64,000 bases of DNA, from contig JALQPE010002505.1 in the NCBI GenBank assembly GCA_030407315.1, positions 1 to 64,000 of the forward strand. Reading direction: 5' to 3'. The translations under genes and the position numbers were made by a program. The stretch is from Asparagopsis taxiformis (taxonomy: Eukaryota; Rhodophyta; Florideophyceae; Bonnemaisoniales; Bonnemaisoniaceae). The notes beneath the pieces were generated by a model. The model had not been told where the DNA came from, did not search any database, and saw only the letters and a list, made by a program, of their open reading frames with translations. Below, in pieces: positions 1 through 11,272 of this stretch (positions are counted from its first letter, which is position 1; each line of letters begins with the position of its first letter).

Positions 1-2
1 CA

Positions 3-1255
3 GGGACCGTTTGCGCATCTCGCAGTCAGCAGAACTATCGTTTTCCTTCCAATTTTCTGTGTGCAGTATTTGGAACTGTTATACCTTTGCTGGTCGACAA
101 GATTGATGCTGGGGCGACAATTTACACCAACCAAGGAATCTACGACCTCCGTGGTTGCAGGTTGCTCTCTGCAATGATGTTTGCGAAGCAGAGCAATGAC
201 AAGAGGGATGTGTTCCAATCCAACACCGGGAAGAACAACATCGAGCTTCGATTCCAAGTGGTGATGTCTCTCCTGCGGAACATTCAGAAGGAAAAGTCGG
301 GTACAGGCCGTACAGTGGAAGGCTCGAGCTCTGGACGCGATTCGAATGCGTTCAACGTCTGGAAGGAGAACAAGTACATTCCGGACAAAATAATCGAAGA
401 AGTTGTTTATGGTGCCACTGGCGATGGCCGAAACCAGCCTGCAGGAAGCATTGACGGAGGGGCTAGGAAGCGGAGGAAAACAGATGGAAATGGTGGACAG
501 TTGAGCAAGCGTGAAATATCTTTGGCTGTCACGAAAGTTGCGCTGACAAAGGTGCTCGTTTCCTGAACAAGTCTAGAGAGCAGGTGCGCCATCGATTCCT
601 TGTCGAACTGGGGTTCGCTCTAGTGTTTGAAACGGACGCATCTATCACTTTCGAGTTTCCAACTCACGATCTCATTCGAGATATGGATTTTATCCCCGAT
701 ACCCGTGTGACCAACGGAAATCTAAGGCCTGAAGAACGGAAAGTTGTGGATGACAAGAATTCCGAGATCTTGATACAATTCATCGCTGAGCGGAAAGAGA
801 TGGTTGTCATCATTCAGTACGAAGTCGAGATATCGGGATGTGTGGTCAAAAGGATGATTCGAAGGAGAATCAATATCCTGGAGGTAGCCCTGAACACTGC
901 AATTGCTTTCCTTCAATGCACGAGTAGAATGGTTTTCCTGCGACGTTCCTGCAATTCACTCAGATTTGTCTATGCAATCGCTTCCGGGATTCTAGGAATT
1001 TTCAAGGTACAATCAGGTCAGACCTTCGAAGAAAGTGTACAAGACGAGCTCAAACAATTAGGAAAGGCGATGTTGCTGAGTGACCGAATCTGTAACAGGC
1101 ATCTCTGCGAAGATGTACTGACAATTACTAACGAAAAATTCGATGAACAACACTTGGAACAGCGTAGTACCGCGTTTGAGGAGGATAGCGGACATGGAAA
1201 TGAAGAATATGGGAGTGAAAGCTACGTTGAAGTTTTCCTTGATGAGGAAGATTGA
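3..1255 (+). pseudogene. 5'-partial unknown gene broken by a frameshift
   Basis: The frame is open from the window edge (no start seen) to a stop at about 564-566, and a second frame runs to 1255. The second frame is already open upstream of its first possible start and reads ADKGARFLNKSREQ in the overlap, so one protein of about 410 residues interrupted by a single-base frame change near 540-560 fits best. A basic patch (ARKRRKTDG) in the first half may be nuclear localising, and the C-terminus is acidic (VEVFLDEED). I recognise no family. It could be a live gene with a sequencing indel or a very short intron instead of a pseudogene. Confidence 0.45.
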
Positions 1256-2300
1256 TAATGGAAGCGGATAAGTAAAGTTTCATAACCTTTGAAGTAAAAT
1301 AATTACGACGAGGCAGACTGAGGAGAAATAGAAACCTTTAGATATGAAACTGTCTAGGATATGATTGGAAAAGGTGCACCCTAGCATGCTACGTACTACA
1401 TGGTGTACTGGAAACAATAGCTATCGTTCTTTTTTTCAGCTCACTCTGCGACTAGAAAGCGTCATGTCTACTACGGTTAAGAGTTTACCCTGTCATTGAG
1501 CACTCCTCTAGTAGCTTCGGGGCCTGTGCAGTCCCATCCAATGCCATAGCTCCACCTGGCAGAGTAGTGCGGAAAATATACCGGTATTATTTTGAGGAAT
1601 TTTGCCAAGTGGAGGGCAATCATTCGTACCGACTACAGGCGATCCCTGACGAAACCTAAGAATAATACCCGGTATTATTTTCAGGGATATTTTGCCAAGT
1701 GGAGGGCAATCATTGTTACAGAATGCCGACAGTCCCTGGACGAAGGAATTGGCCAGAAAGATACGGAGCATGTATCGATGGATACCATCGACTTAATCGA
1801 GGTTGGCTAATTCTGAACAGTCTTGTAGACCTATCTAGAAAAGATAGAAAACGTTTTACTCGGAGGCGACATCGTGTACGGTAGGATGAGGTGCATCGAC
1901 AGGGGAACTATTCTGTCCAACAATAACGTCATGTCCAATTGTGTCTAGCTTGCTGCAGATGGTGTGTCCACTGAAAATGCATGCTGGGAGGTTCAAGTAT
2001 GCAGTTCCCAACACAACATTCTTGAGAACGCGCTCGAAAGTTCCATATGGACGAGGGCCTTGAACAGGTTTCCAGGTCAGTGAGAACGAGTTGGCCAGTT
2101 TGAAATTTTTGCTGTCCGGCAGCTCAAAGTTGTCCTGCATTTATCGACTTGAGAGGAAGCGAGCTTCCAAAGGATACGAATAGCTGCAATTGACATAGTC
2201 GTATTCATCAGAAACGTCCATGTACATGGGAGGGGCTTAAGTACTGCATAGGTCGTAGTATTTTCCAAAGTGGATTGATAGCTCTTTCCTCTCCCGATTG
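1256..2300. other. gene-poor spacer with two direct repeats and weak minus-strand frames
   Basis: No convincing gene. Around 1577-1745 a unit of roughly 88 bases occurs twice. Each copy holds a palindromic TACC-GGTATTATTTT core followed by GCCAAGTGGAGGGCAATCAT, and this is the same core as in the large satellite arrays further right. Minus-strand frames between 1856 and 2268 are short and broken, and nothing in them is recognisable. Confidence 0.4.
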
Positions 2301-2301
2301 A

Positions 2302-2718
2302 GAGTATATTAAGAGGATTTTAAGGTCATTAGAGGCACGCAATGTCCCATTACATATCTATCCATTCAGGATCAAAAGATATGTTGCGATTCGCGAAATC
2401 GACTACAGGCTCGTCAACGTCATTAACGGGAGTAGTCTCGCCTACAGCTATTCCGAAATCAACCCTAATACGGGTCGGATCATTGAGGGCGAGATAGAGA
2501 TAATGAATAGTGAACATACTCCCAGAACTGTAATCATACTCATAGTAAATGATGGGCTTCCGGAGGACTATACAGTTCCTATGATTGAGTTGGAGTTCGA
2601 CATGTCTCCAGCTACAAATACATCTTTCCTCCTGGATGCTGTAAAAGTTTCAATCCCAAATGAAATAGTATCCAACCAGGAAAACATGACTCTCACTTCG
2701 AACCCGCATCTTACCTGA
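2302..2718 (+). pseudogene. unknown coding remnant, about 138 codons
   Basis: The open frame begins just after a stop at 2299-2301 and ends at 2718. It has a coding-like composition, with many I/V/E residues and strand-forming stretches such as TVIILIVNDG. There is no early ATG and no recognised motif, so it is most likely an internal fragment of an older gene. It is followed within about 100 bases by palindromic satellite monomers. Confidence 0.25.
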
Positions 2719-2799
2719 AGATGAACAGGATACTACAACCAATGACCATCATGCAACCAAGCTGGATAGTTTCGACATTTCTTGAATACTAGACTGCAC

Positions 2800-3110
2800 T
2801 TAAAATAACCTCGAACACGGCCATTGGCCAGAGACGGCCAGCCGACCGGGAGTCAATGGCAGAGCTGCACCTGGCTTTTGGTATGGCAAAATAATACCCG
2901 GTATTATTTTGGGTCTGCAAAGTCCAGGTGCAGCAGTTCCATTGGCAGAAATCGGTCAGCCGACCAGGAGCCAATGGCAGTGCTGCACCTGGCTTTTGGT
3001 ATGGCAAAACTATACCCGGTATTATTTTGCGTCTACTTAGTCCAGGCCTGAAAACGATGGACTCGGAACTGTGATTATCCCCAGCACTGCACTTACTGGC
3101 CACGCCCTAG
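2800..3110. repeat. palindromic satellite, two monomers (subfamily I)
   Basis: There are two monomers about 118 bases apart, with cores at about 2888-2910 and 3006-3028. Each has the symmetric plan CCAATGGCA..GCACCTGG, about 20 bases, the AAAATAATACC-CGGTATTATTTT dyad, about 15 bases, CCAGGTGCAG..CCATTGG. A whole monomer can therefore fold on itself. Small frames on both strands here are by-products of the symmetry. Confidence 0.8.
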
Positions 3111-3194
3111 TAGGTAGCCAATATGTGCAGTGGGAGTCCCATCTCGTCTGGTTATTGATTGCATTTTACCAGTAGAAACCAAACCAAGTACAAA

Positions 3195-3520
3195 CTCGCC
3201 AAACCAGGCCTGGTTTGGCGAAGTGAAAATAATACCGGGTATAGATTCTAGGTTTCACTGGCCAGGTGCAGTGCACTCATAGGCTTGATGAGCTGGCTGG
3301 TGTGTGACCAATGAGAGTACTCCACCTGGTTTGGCGAAGTGAAAATAATACCGGGTATAGATTTCGGTTTCATCGGCCAGGTGCAGTACAATCATTGGTC
3401 GGCTGAGCTGGCTGGTGTGTGACCAATGAGTGCATTGCACCTGTTTTGGTGAAGTGAAAATAATACCGGGTATAGATTTTGGGTTTCACCGGCCAGGTGC
3501 AGTGCACTCATAGGCGGAAT
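3195..3520. repeat. palindromic satellite, three monomers (subfamily II)
   Basis: Three monomers with cores near 3227, 3342 and 3456 (AAAATAATACCGGGTATAG) share the arms CCAATGAGTGCA..CACCTGG and CCAGGTGCAGTG..TCATTGG. The architecture matches the 2.8-3.1 kb copies but the arm sequence differs, so it is a distinct subfamily. Confidence 0.8.
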
Positions 3521-3543
3521 CAGCTGGCTCCTGTTCGGCCAAG

Positions 3544-3818
3544 GAGTGTGGGATAAATCCCTAATCCTTGTACAACCAGTAAGTCACATCGGACATGTGG
3601 TACAATGGTTTTTACAGGTTATGGGCCTAGTCGCGCTACTCGCACTACATCACATCATTTCGGGTTCAATTCCCGACGTACACAACTCACATATCACAAT
3701 TTCCCTCCTGTTCGTGCCACAGTAGTCAGGTCTGAATACCGTGAGTGTGGGATAAATCCCTAATCCTCGTACAACCACTAAGTCACATCGGACAAGTGGT
3801 ACAATGGTTTTTGCAAGG
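3544..3818 (+). repeat. 76-bp direct repeats around a Pol III-box segment (SINE- or TRIM-like)
   Basis: Two 76-base direct repeats (3544-3619 and 3743-3818, starting GAGTGTGGGATAAATCCC) differ at only a few positions. At 3598-3608 TGGTACAATGG fits the tRNA A-box consensus, and at 3663-3673 GGTTCAATTCC fits the B box. The T-arm stem around the B box pairs over five base pairs, but the acceptor ends do not pair, so this is not an intact tRNA. It may be a tRNA-derived SINE, or a small terminal-repeat element. A related core with a TACCGGTTATTA dyad follows at about 3829-3850. Confidence 0.5.
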
Positions 3819-4029
3819 AGTGCAGCGAAAGTAATACCGGTTATTACTTCTGGTCTCTAACGAATTGGAATTTCTCACACTGAGTAGCGCTGATTGGTCG
3901 TGGAGACTATGTATGCTTTGTTCATCCGCATTCCATATCCGATGGGATCAGTACAGACGTGATAGGGGGATCACCATATCGATATGGTACGTGCATTGAA
4001 CGGCCAGGATGTGACAGATTTCCTGCGCA

Positions 4030-4077
4030 GGCTCCACTGGCTGCACAATTGGCGCCAATTGTGCAGCCAGTGGAGCC
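4030..4077. repeat. 48-bp perfect spacerless palindrome
   Basis: The 24-base arms meet at GGCGCC with no loop, and every base from 4030 to 4077 pairs. The next pair outward (4029/4078) does not. The left arm starts GGCTCCACTGG. Confidence 0.95.
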
Positions 4078-4180
4078 GAAGTTTGGCAATGCGAGTATAT
4101 GGAGTCGTATAAAGATGTGGTTCAAACTTTGACTACAACCGAGCACTGCGGATAAGCTTGGATTTGATTCATGCGACTGG

Positions 4181-5164
4181 TTGCATGACTGGCGTGCACG
4201 AAAGTCTATTGGCATGCGTTCCAATGTGACACTGGAGAACATTGAGCCGTTCTTCGCCGCGTGCAGGACGCAGAATTTTTCATTGACAAGCGGCATTGTT
4301 TCAACGATATACGAGGTGCTTGGCCAGCGACCGGAACTGACGTCAGCTAGTAAATCGCCATGTATGTACCGATGGATTGTCGAAGACGAGTGGAAAACGC
4401 CTCGATAATACCACGCGATCAAATCGGTACTTACAACGGTGCCTGTACAATATAGGTAAACAGTAACGAGGGACACGAACAATGGGCATCAAGAGCGCAA
4501 CGGAAACAAGGGAGCATTCACTGCACGCCGAACGAAACATTGATCATAAAAACATACTGCACGCGGGAATGGATGGTAAGATGGGCGCAAAGTTCTGCGA
4601 TAATTTTGTTAGCGGAAAGCAGTTTGGGCGATTTTCTTTGCTTGCATTGCCGAATATTGGACGCTGCACGATCGTGCATTCTCGAGAATTGAACGCGCGA
4701 ATGAGGAATATTTCTGCGAGGCGACAGATGGTTGCCAAGCGATGGATCCTGCGACTGTGCTCCGAGGTTCCGCATCGGTCTGTTGGTGCGTATTTGAATG
4801 TTGGCATGGCGACTGTAGGACGCAATATGACAATACGGATCGCGTCGTGTGAGCTGTTCTTTCCGAAGCATGGCTTTAACCAAATTGTAGATCTACAAAA
4901 TGGCATCGATGCCATCCTGACGTGTTTGTGTCACCCACCGAAGATGTATACATCTTCGATTGCTATAGCAACGCTGCTGCGATGAGTAATCCCGTTCTCG
5001 GAAGACCTGGATTCACAAATAGACTCGTGGCGGGATTGATGAAATCAAGGATTGTAATGCACGATATGATCAAGGACGGTCATTTTGGAGTGCGTTGCGT
5101 ACTGTCGACTAGAAGTGCTAGTCAAATTTTACGGCGACGACTCTCTCGCGTCGAACAAATGTGA
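4181..5164 (+). other. open-frame-rich stretch without an identified gene
   Basis: Consecutive plus-strand frames (4181-4408, 4482-4985, 4922-5164) and equally long minus-strand frames (4518-4915) overlap, so coding strand and even coding status are unclear. No motif is recognised. A 20-bp perfect palindrome (CGAAGATGTATACATCTTCG, 4939-4958) lies inside. It is probably the remnant of an older gene. Confidence 0.2.
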
Positions 5165-5224
5165 AGCAATGCGTGATCAGTTGTCAGCTGCTCAAAGTAC
5201 CACTACGCTTTGCTATGCAGAGAT

Positions 5225-5462
5225 CTAGCCAACCCAGTCAGCCAATGAGTACACTGCACCTGGTTTGGCGAAGAGAAAATAATACCGGGTATAGATTCTG
5301 GCTTCCAATGGCCAGGTGCAGTGCGATCATTGGTCGGCTGAGCTGGCTCCTGCCTGGCCAATGAGTGCACTGCACCTGGTTTGGTGAAGTGAAAATAATA
5401 CCGGGTATACATTTTGGCTTCGAATAGCCAGGTGCAGTGTGATCATTGGTCGGCTGAGCTGG
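5225..5462. repeat. palindromic satellite, two monomers (subfamily II)
   Basis: Cores AAAATAATACCGGGTATA occur near 5277 and 5392, about 115 bases apart, each between CACCTGGTTTGG on one side and GCCAGGTGCAGTG..ATCATTGG on the other. They match the array at 3.2-3.5 kb. Confidence 0.8.
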
Positions 5463-6390
5463 CTCTCGATTGATGACAATGGATTATCTGAGGCGTGATT
5501 CATGGCCACGCACATGCACGCACAATACCGCTGATTGTAGAATGCTTTCGCAACAGATCTATATAGAATCTTTGGTCATGAGCTACTAGGCCAACTTGGA
5601 AAACTCGTTACGAGCTGCGATGCTTTTATTGCCAGTGTGCGAAAGCGATGCCGAAACCCATCCCCTGTTCTTCACGACGGACAAAATATAATGAATCTGT
5701 GGAAGCCCAGGAAAAGTTCAGTGGGGTTCTTGACGAATTTCAGTAAACTTTGGAACTCTTTGTGATCACACGAATTCTATAAATTTATAGTCCTTCGCTC
5801 ACATCCGATATCGGATGTGGCATATGCCAATGAGCAAGCACCACTGGTGCCTCGAGAAAAGCGTGAATTGCTGTACGAATTGCTGATGACTGGGGTTCCA
5901 GGTCTTGGAGCCGAAGCGTAGACGGGTGTGAAAATGGCAATTGAGTTGAGTCTGTGCGATCTCATGTGTTCAATATGCTTACTAATCCTAAGGAAACAGC
6001 TACGTAAATTATGGTGAGCGATACTGCAACAGAAACTACTCTCTCTACACTGCAACGCCACCAGGTTGATGTGTTTGATTTCAAGAGATTCTGTTCTACA
6101 TTCCTGGTTCTCATGCAATTGCATGAGGTCCTTTAAAGAACATTTCTCTACAGCTGGAGCGCTGCAGGTTGTAACGGACGGATGAGCAATTCGATAAGTA
6201 TGGCAATGGCTTCACTGCGAAACAATCGAACAGTATTTTCATGTCTAGGTTAGGGTAGCAGTGTGGTGGGAAAACATTCCCTGAAGGGTTTAGGGATATC
6301 GAGCTGAACCGCTCAACGACACGATCGAGGTTGCAGTCAACCATGGTTGTGAATACAGACGATCGTCACCTCGAGGTGAAAAGCGATTGT
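5463..6390. other. no gene seen; two short perfect palindromes
   Basis: No frame here looks coding. Two perfect spacerless palindromes are present: 5800-5819 (CACATCCGATATCGGATGTG) and 6110-6127 (CTCATGCAATTGCATGAG). Confidence 0.5.
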
Positions 6391-6785
6391 GAGAAATCGG
6401 TCAGCCGACCACCAGCCAATAGCACTGCTGCACCTGGCTTCTGCTATGGCAAAATAATACCCGGTATTATTCCGGGTCTACCCAATCCAGGTGCACTACT
6501 GCCATTGGCCAGAGGCGGCCAGCCGACCACCAGCCAATGGCTGTGTTGCACCTGTCTTCTGCTATGGCAAAATAATACCCGGTATTATTTTGGGTCTACC
6601 TAGTCCAGGTGCAGCATTGGCACTGGCCAGAGGCGGCCAGCCTACCGGCGGCCAATGGCACTGCTGCACCTGGCTCTTGGTACGGCAAAACTATACCCGG
6701 TATTATTCTGGGTCTACCCAGTCCAGGTGCTGCAATGCCATTGGCTAGAAGCGGCCAGCCGACCAGCAGCCAATGGCAGAGCGGC
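6390..6785. repeat. palindromic satellite, three monomers (subfamily I)
   Basis: Three monomers have cores near 6451, 6569 and 6685, giving spacings of 118 and 116 bases. The arms are GGCCAGCCGACC..CCAATGGC..TGCACCTGG and the mirrored CCAGGTGC..GCCATTGGC. Overlapping frames on both strands are explained by the symmetry. Confidence 0.85.
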
Positions 6786-6789
6786 TGAG

Positions 6790-7612
6790 GATGGTAATTT
6801 ATTTGGAATAGAGTGACCGTTAGTGAAGGATGGTAGCAACCTGCCGAGGCCTGGCTAGACTTGACCGACTCAATGTCGAAATTGAACGCATCATGGAGAT
6901 AGATAAGAAGCACAAACCCGTGCAACCAGTACATGGCGGAGTTGGAGGGAAGAAGGTCTCTAGAATGCCAAATAATCGAGGTTTGTTGCCTTGCCTACAC
7001 CAAACTAACACCCGTCTGAGACTCTATGTCGATGACAGTTCCATTGATCTAGTTTTATCACGTCAGCCGTGCTGTGACTTGACTTGAATCGATTCAACGA
7101 TGGTAGTGTGATTAAAATATTGCAATGTCGGTAGGCGAGAAATCAGTGCCTGGATTTCAGTTCATCAGCCGGACAGCGGTTGTGGTATTCGATATGCGTC
7201 GGTAATACTCCGTGAAGCCAATACGTCGACTAGATTCACCCCGTAGCATCGGCACAGCTATCACCAATTATTACTCTTCGCCCATTGAGAAGGAAACCAA
7301 TATTGGTTATTAGGGATGGGGAATATATATTCCCCATCCCTAATACCGCGCTTCCACCTACCACCTCCAGATCTCCAATCTCATGAGATTGCTGCAGCAT
7401 TGGTATTCATCTCAATGGATGAGCATGACATACTTCAATATTGTTTTTGCTCCATTGAACTCCAATATGAATCACAGTCAACATGCCTATTGTACCTATT
7501 CGTCGATCAGCTGCACTTATATCCTTCCCATTGTAAAATGTCCATATCTATATTTCGCCAATGTCTGCAGCACATACAGATCCGTCTTCCCTTTCTGACC
7601 GCTCGTTGATGT
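6790..7612. other. no gene seen; contains a 38-bp palindrome
   Basis: The frames are short and lack motifs. A perfect 38-bp palindrome at 7308-7345 is centred on GAATATATATTC, and its outer arms continue imperfectly after a one-base indel (GGTTATT versus AATACC). Confidence 0.5.
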
Positions 7613-8449
7613 CTACAGACACTGATACCCGCTCACTTTCATCCTCATTATCAACACTGTGCCGGCTCTCATGAAGCTCTTCTCATCTATCGTATTTGTA
7701 TTAGATGGAATCTCAGCCAGTAATGCCTCCGATGCGAGTTCCTCAATGTCCTCTGTTAGTGATATATCCCCGAGTTGTTCCGATAAAACTGTACAAAGCT
7801 TCTTATTAGCTCGAAGATAAGAAAGAGAGCAACTTTTAGAAGATGATGCAAAAGCTGTCCGGAGTCGATCTTCATCACCATCTTCATATTCATTATCACA
7901 TGTCTCCATAGTGGAATAAATATCCGGTGCCTCGCGCACATCACTCGCAGCCTGCTCAATAGATGATAAAACAGGTGGCGCGCAATGCGGCGTGCTCTGC
8001 CTCGAACTCTTATCCAAGTCTCTATCGGCTTCACGCTCAGGAATGATCCGCTTCACTTCACCTCTGAGCAGATTCAGTCCTCGAACAAGCTGCTCCTCGA
8101 GCCCAGCAACCAATTCTTTTCTATACTTGGGATCCATTCTCTGCAGGAACGCATCAGAAATCACGAGTTGTACAACACGAACTGTGATCGCATACTCATG
8201 TTCTCAGAACAGTTCCGAGCTACTCGAAGGTCCGAGATGGAAGCCTACTCCGCGTCCGTACACGAATCTTGATGCAACATCGACTGCACTCGCTACATCA
8301 AAATTAAGAATAAGATCCACATCGTCGTTCGAAGACATTGCAACTGCCATCACGAATGATACGAGAGCTTTCCCAAATCCAACAAGACTTGCGTACCGTT
8401 TCCTACGTGCATTTCGTTCCAGTTCCGGTCCTATCTGTGTGACATCCAT
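7613..8449 (-). pseudogene. unknown gene remnant with one in-frame stop
   Basis: On the minus strand, 8449-8204 and 8164-7613 lie in the same frame and are separated by a stop just after the residues SSSSELF, with open codons beyond it. Together they make about 275 codons. The second half has a charged, helix-like segment (DPKYRKELVAGLEEQLVRG) and an acidic linker. No family is recognised. It may be the downstream part of the WD40-like remnant immediately upstream on the same strand. Confidence 0.35.
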
Positions 8450-8606
8450 CGGCAGACCAACAACGTGCTTCGCTAATGAATGTACTCATGTTTCCATCTT
8501 GCAATTCAGGCTGCGATGACCTGATATACCTGCACTTTGACAGTTGCCAAGTCTGGTAAAAAATCTCTCGCTAGGTCACTGAACAGACTGCCAGTTCGCA
8601 CAGTTT

Positions 8607-9440
8607 CTACATCCTCCTCTGAAAGAATACCTGGTTCCTCTGCGTCGCGGAGAATTCGCGATGCAACTTCCTGCGAGCAGTCACTGCGTTCTTACGGTAA
8701 GAACGAAGGAGCTTTGGCAGCTCACAATACAGTTTCTCATATAGAAACGATTCATCTGCAATGCCATTGTCAGCGTTAATCAGTGATCCTCTGTCCACCG
8801 AAAGTGTCCGCACACATAATTGACCAATGTACACATCAGCAGTTGTGCGTACTTTCTTAAGACTGAAGTCAGCTGCAATGGCCTGCGCAACTGTATTAGG
8901 CTCCAACGGTTGTCCACCGTTTGCAAACTGGAAAAACGCACGAGATATGTCGGAGACGTGATCAGTCTCCGACAGCCCGGAATGGGAGAAAAAAAGCGTC
9001 GGGATGGAGGCTGCAATTCTAGTAACATGGCTGTACAATCAGAAGCACCTGTGACAACGTAGCTGCCGCTAGCACTAATAGCAAAGCGATGTACGCGTGA
9101 AGTGTCAGAATGTGATTGCAACTGGGGAAACTTGTACCCACTATATGCATTACATGCCAAGACCAAGCCGTGGTCACCACACACAACCACTCTAGCACTA
9201 TCGGATGTGATACTACAACCGAAAAATTTTTCGCCAACCTCAAACTCCTGCAAAGCCTTGAGCGTTCTGGAATCCTACACGAAGAGTCGTTTACTCTCAT
9301 CACATGAAACAAACACGCATCCATTATCGGCTGCGTCGCAGTTGTTCACAAAAGATCGTTCAAGCTCGAGCTTGACGCCATAATCACGAGGGCCTGACGG
9401 GAAGATCTGACGTCTCACGCACGCAACACGCCGTCAAAGC
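8607..9440 (-). pseudogene. WD40-repeat-like gene remnant
   Basis: Reading leftwards from about 9440 on the minus strand gives successive WD40-like blades: VLSSGFDGVLRA, then VFVSCDESKRLFV, then GCSITSDSARVVVCGDHG, then GSYVVTGASDCTAMLLEL. The frame changes at least once and an in-frame TAG interrupts the blade near 9275. A following segment (9038-8607, with TVAQAIAADFSLKKVRTTAD) looks coding but is unidentified. Beta-propeller proteins of this kind are scaffolds. The specific protein cannot be named, and the reading frame is decayed. Confidence 0.45.
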
Positions 9441-9466
9441 CAGACGACAGAACCATATTGGCATAA

Positions 9467-9999
9467 TTATACATGACGGCAGCATATCTGCTGCCCAAGA
9501 AAATTATGCATAATTTTCTTCAAACAACACTGCAATTCGCTTCTTTTTACCCATTTTGAATGATAGATGTTCCTTGGACGCATCCATATCAAACTCAGTA
9601 TTCTCTTGTGAACAGGCGATAGACAGCTCAACCACTTTCTCTTTGCATACTGCTTTTTCAACTTCTTCCAAATACGGAATATGCTGCGGTGATTTGACCC
9701 CAAGCACGTGCATACCAACTATGCATTCCTGTTTTTGTTCCCTTCCTTTGAAGTGTCTTTAATAAGCTTATTGGGGCTAGCCCCTTCATGTACGTCCTGA
9801 ACGGTGCGAGGCCAGTGCCCAACGCAAACATAACGATAGGAGCATTTCGGTCGTCAGGTTGATAGAATTCCAGCTCCAGCTCTTCCCTTACCAATATTTC
9901 TTGTCCATGTTTGTGTAGCGAGAGATAATGAGACCAGACACCGTTCAGGACACGTTTGGGTTTTTCAATGTTACTCATGAGTAGTTTGCAACATTGCAA
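9467..9999 (-). pseudogene. remnant of an FAD/NADPH-binding flavoreductase domain
   Basis: On the minus strand the frame 9999-9658 contains PIVMFALGTGLAPFRTYM, matching the conserved GxGTGLAPFR pyridine-nucleotide-binding motif of the cytochrome P450 reductase / sulfite reductase flavoprotein family. The adjacent frame 9713-9504 continues the domain (LSIACSQENTEFD fits the SRE region seen further on in that fold), so one frameshift separates them. The FMN-binding half is not seen. Two perfect palindromes, 9497-9520 and 9982-10011, lie at the ends of this remnant. Confidence 0.55.
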
Positions 10000-10067
10000 T
10001 GTTGCAAACTATTTTCGAGCGGACAATAGCCTTGGCAGTAAGATTCTTCACATTATGAACTTACCCT

Positions 10068-10391
10068 TCAGAAAGTGATCACCTGTCTCGAGACACAAAT
10101 CTTTTCGATTGTACTTCTTACCGTTCTATTCATAGCTGATGTGTTTTCTCGCGTCCAGCTCCTTTCTTCTTTCTTCAGCGCTTGTGCCTCACATTGTTCT
10201 CGATCATAAATTTCTGTCCCAAATAGTAGACCGCCTTCTTTATATTCCTTTAGATCCAAATTTGCCTCGATACTCTTCAATATTGGTGCTCCAGCTTTCC
10301 GACTTTCTTTGATATCATAAAAGAATCCAATCCTTGTAGTTTCTCTGAAAGGAATCAGATTACTCACTGCAGACCTCCAGCCCACTCGCAA
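10068..10391 (-). pseudogene. unknown coding remnant, about 107 codons
   Basis: This open minus-strand frame lies upstream of the flavoreductase remnant on the same strand and has a coding-like composition (FYDIKESRKAGAPILKSIE). It might be part of the same decayed gene, but no motif shows this. Confidence 0.2.
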
Positions 10392-10819
10392 ATATCGACC
10401 GTTTGTCAGGAATGACTCCCGATATCGGGATATTCCTTCCTCTGCCAGATCGGTCTACCCAATTGGATTGCTCTTTCATCAACATCATCGCTCGGTGTTC
10501 AGCCTGTGTAGAAAAGGTGAGCTCCATATTCACAGCAGCCCACAAGTGAGCAAGGAATAGACCCAGAAATGCACATAATATAATTTCAATGAAACCCAGA
10601 AATGCACATAAGATAGTTTCAGTGAAAGATAAGTGAATCAATATAATCTTTGCAAAGAAGCATGTTTCTTCTGCATTTATAAACGTCATGAAAGAAAGCA
10701 ACAATGCAGTTGCCTCGATGAGGAATGCAAGCAAGCATATGCTAAACATATTAATATATATTAAACAACGCATGAAGAATACTCGTTTGAATTTAGGTCG
10801 GTATAGCTTCCATTCTGCA

Positions 10820-11052
10820 AAGATCATTGGTCGGCCGAGCTGGCTCTTGGTCGGCCAATGGGTGCACTGCACCTGGTTTAAAGAACTGAAAATAATACCG
10901 GGTATAGTTTCTGGGTCTCACCGGCCGGGTGCAGTGTACTCATTAGCCGCACCAAAACTAACTCTTCCGACCAATGAGTGCATTGCACATGGTTCGGTGA
11001 ATTGAAAATAATACCTGGTATTGTTTCTGGGTTCCAATGACCAGCTGCAGAT
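10820..11052. repeat. palindromic satellite, two monomers (subfamily II)
   Basis: Cores occur near 10890 (AAAATAATACCGGGTATAG) and 11005 (AAAATAATACCTGGTATTG) between GCACCTGG / GCACATGG and CCGGGTGCAGTG / CCAGCTGCAG arms. These are more divergent copies of the 3.2 kb subfamily. Confidence 0.75.
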
Positions 11053-11202
11053 AACCGATCCTTTTCTTGTCAAACAGCACTCAGCACAAACATCTTCTGC
11101 ATGTATTGCGCTTGCGAGGAGTTGCCTCTCCACAGTCACAGATAACAGAATACTATGACGGCAATGACTAAAAACACAATGGACACGGACAGATCCAATT
11201 TC

Positions 11203-11272
11203 ACTGCCTCAGGCAGTACATTTTACTGCCATACAGTACTGCTCCAGGCCCGAATTCTGACACAGTAGTGAT
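11203..11272. repeat. detached copy of the CAGTA/TACTG dyad repeat
   Basis: About 70 bases starting CACTGCCTCAGGCAGTACA and ending GACACAGTAG match the right-hand end of the 15-16.4 kb micro-repeat field (16338-16408) with few differences. It sits directly against the start of the 11.3-12.7 kb satellite. Confidence 0.7.

Noticed and set aside
4518..4915. Two overlapping minus-strand frames of about 120 codons
   Set aside because: Equally long frames exist on the plus strand, none has a motif, and the region looks like an old remnant whose coding strand cannot be decided.
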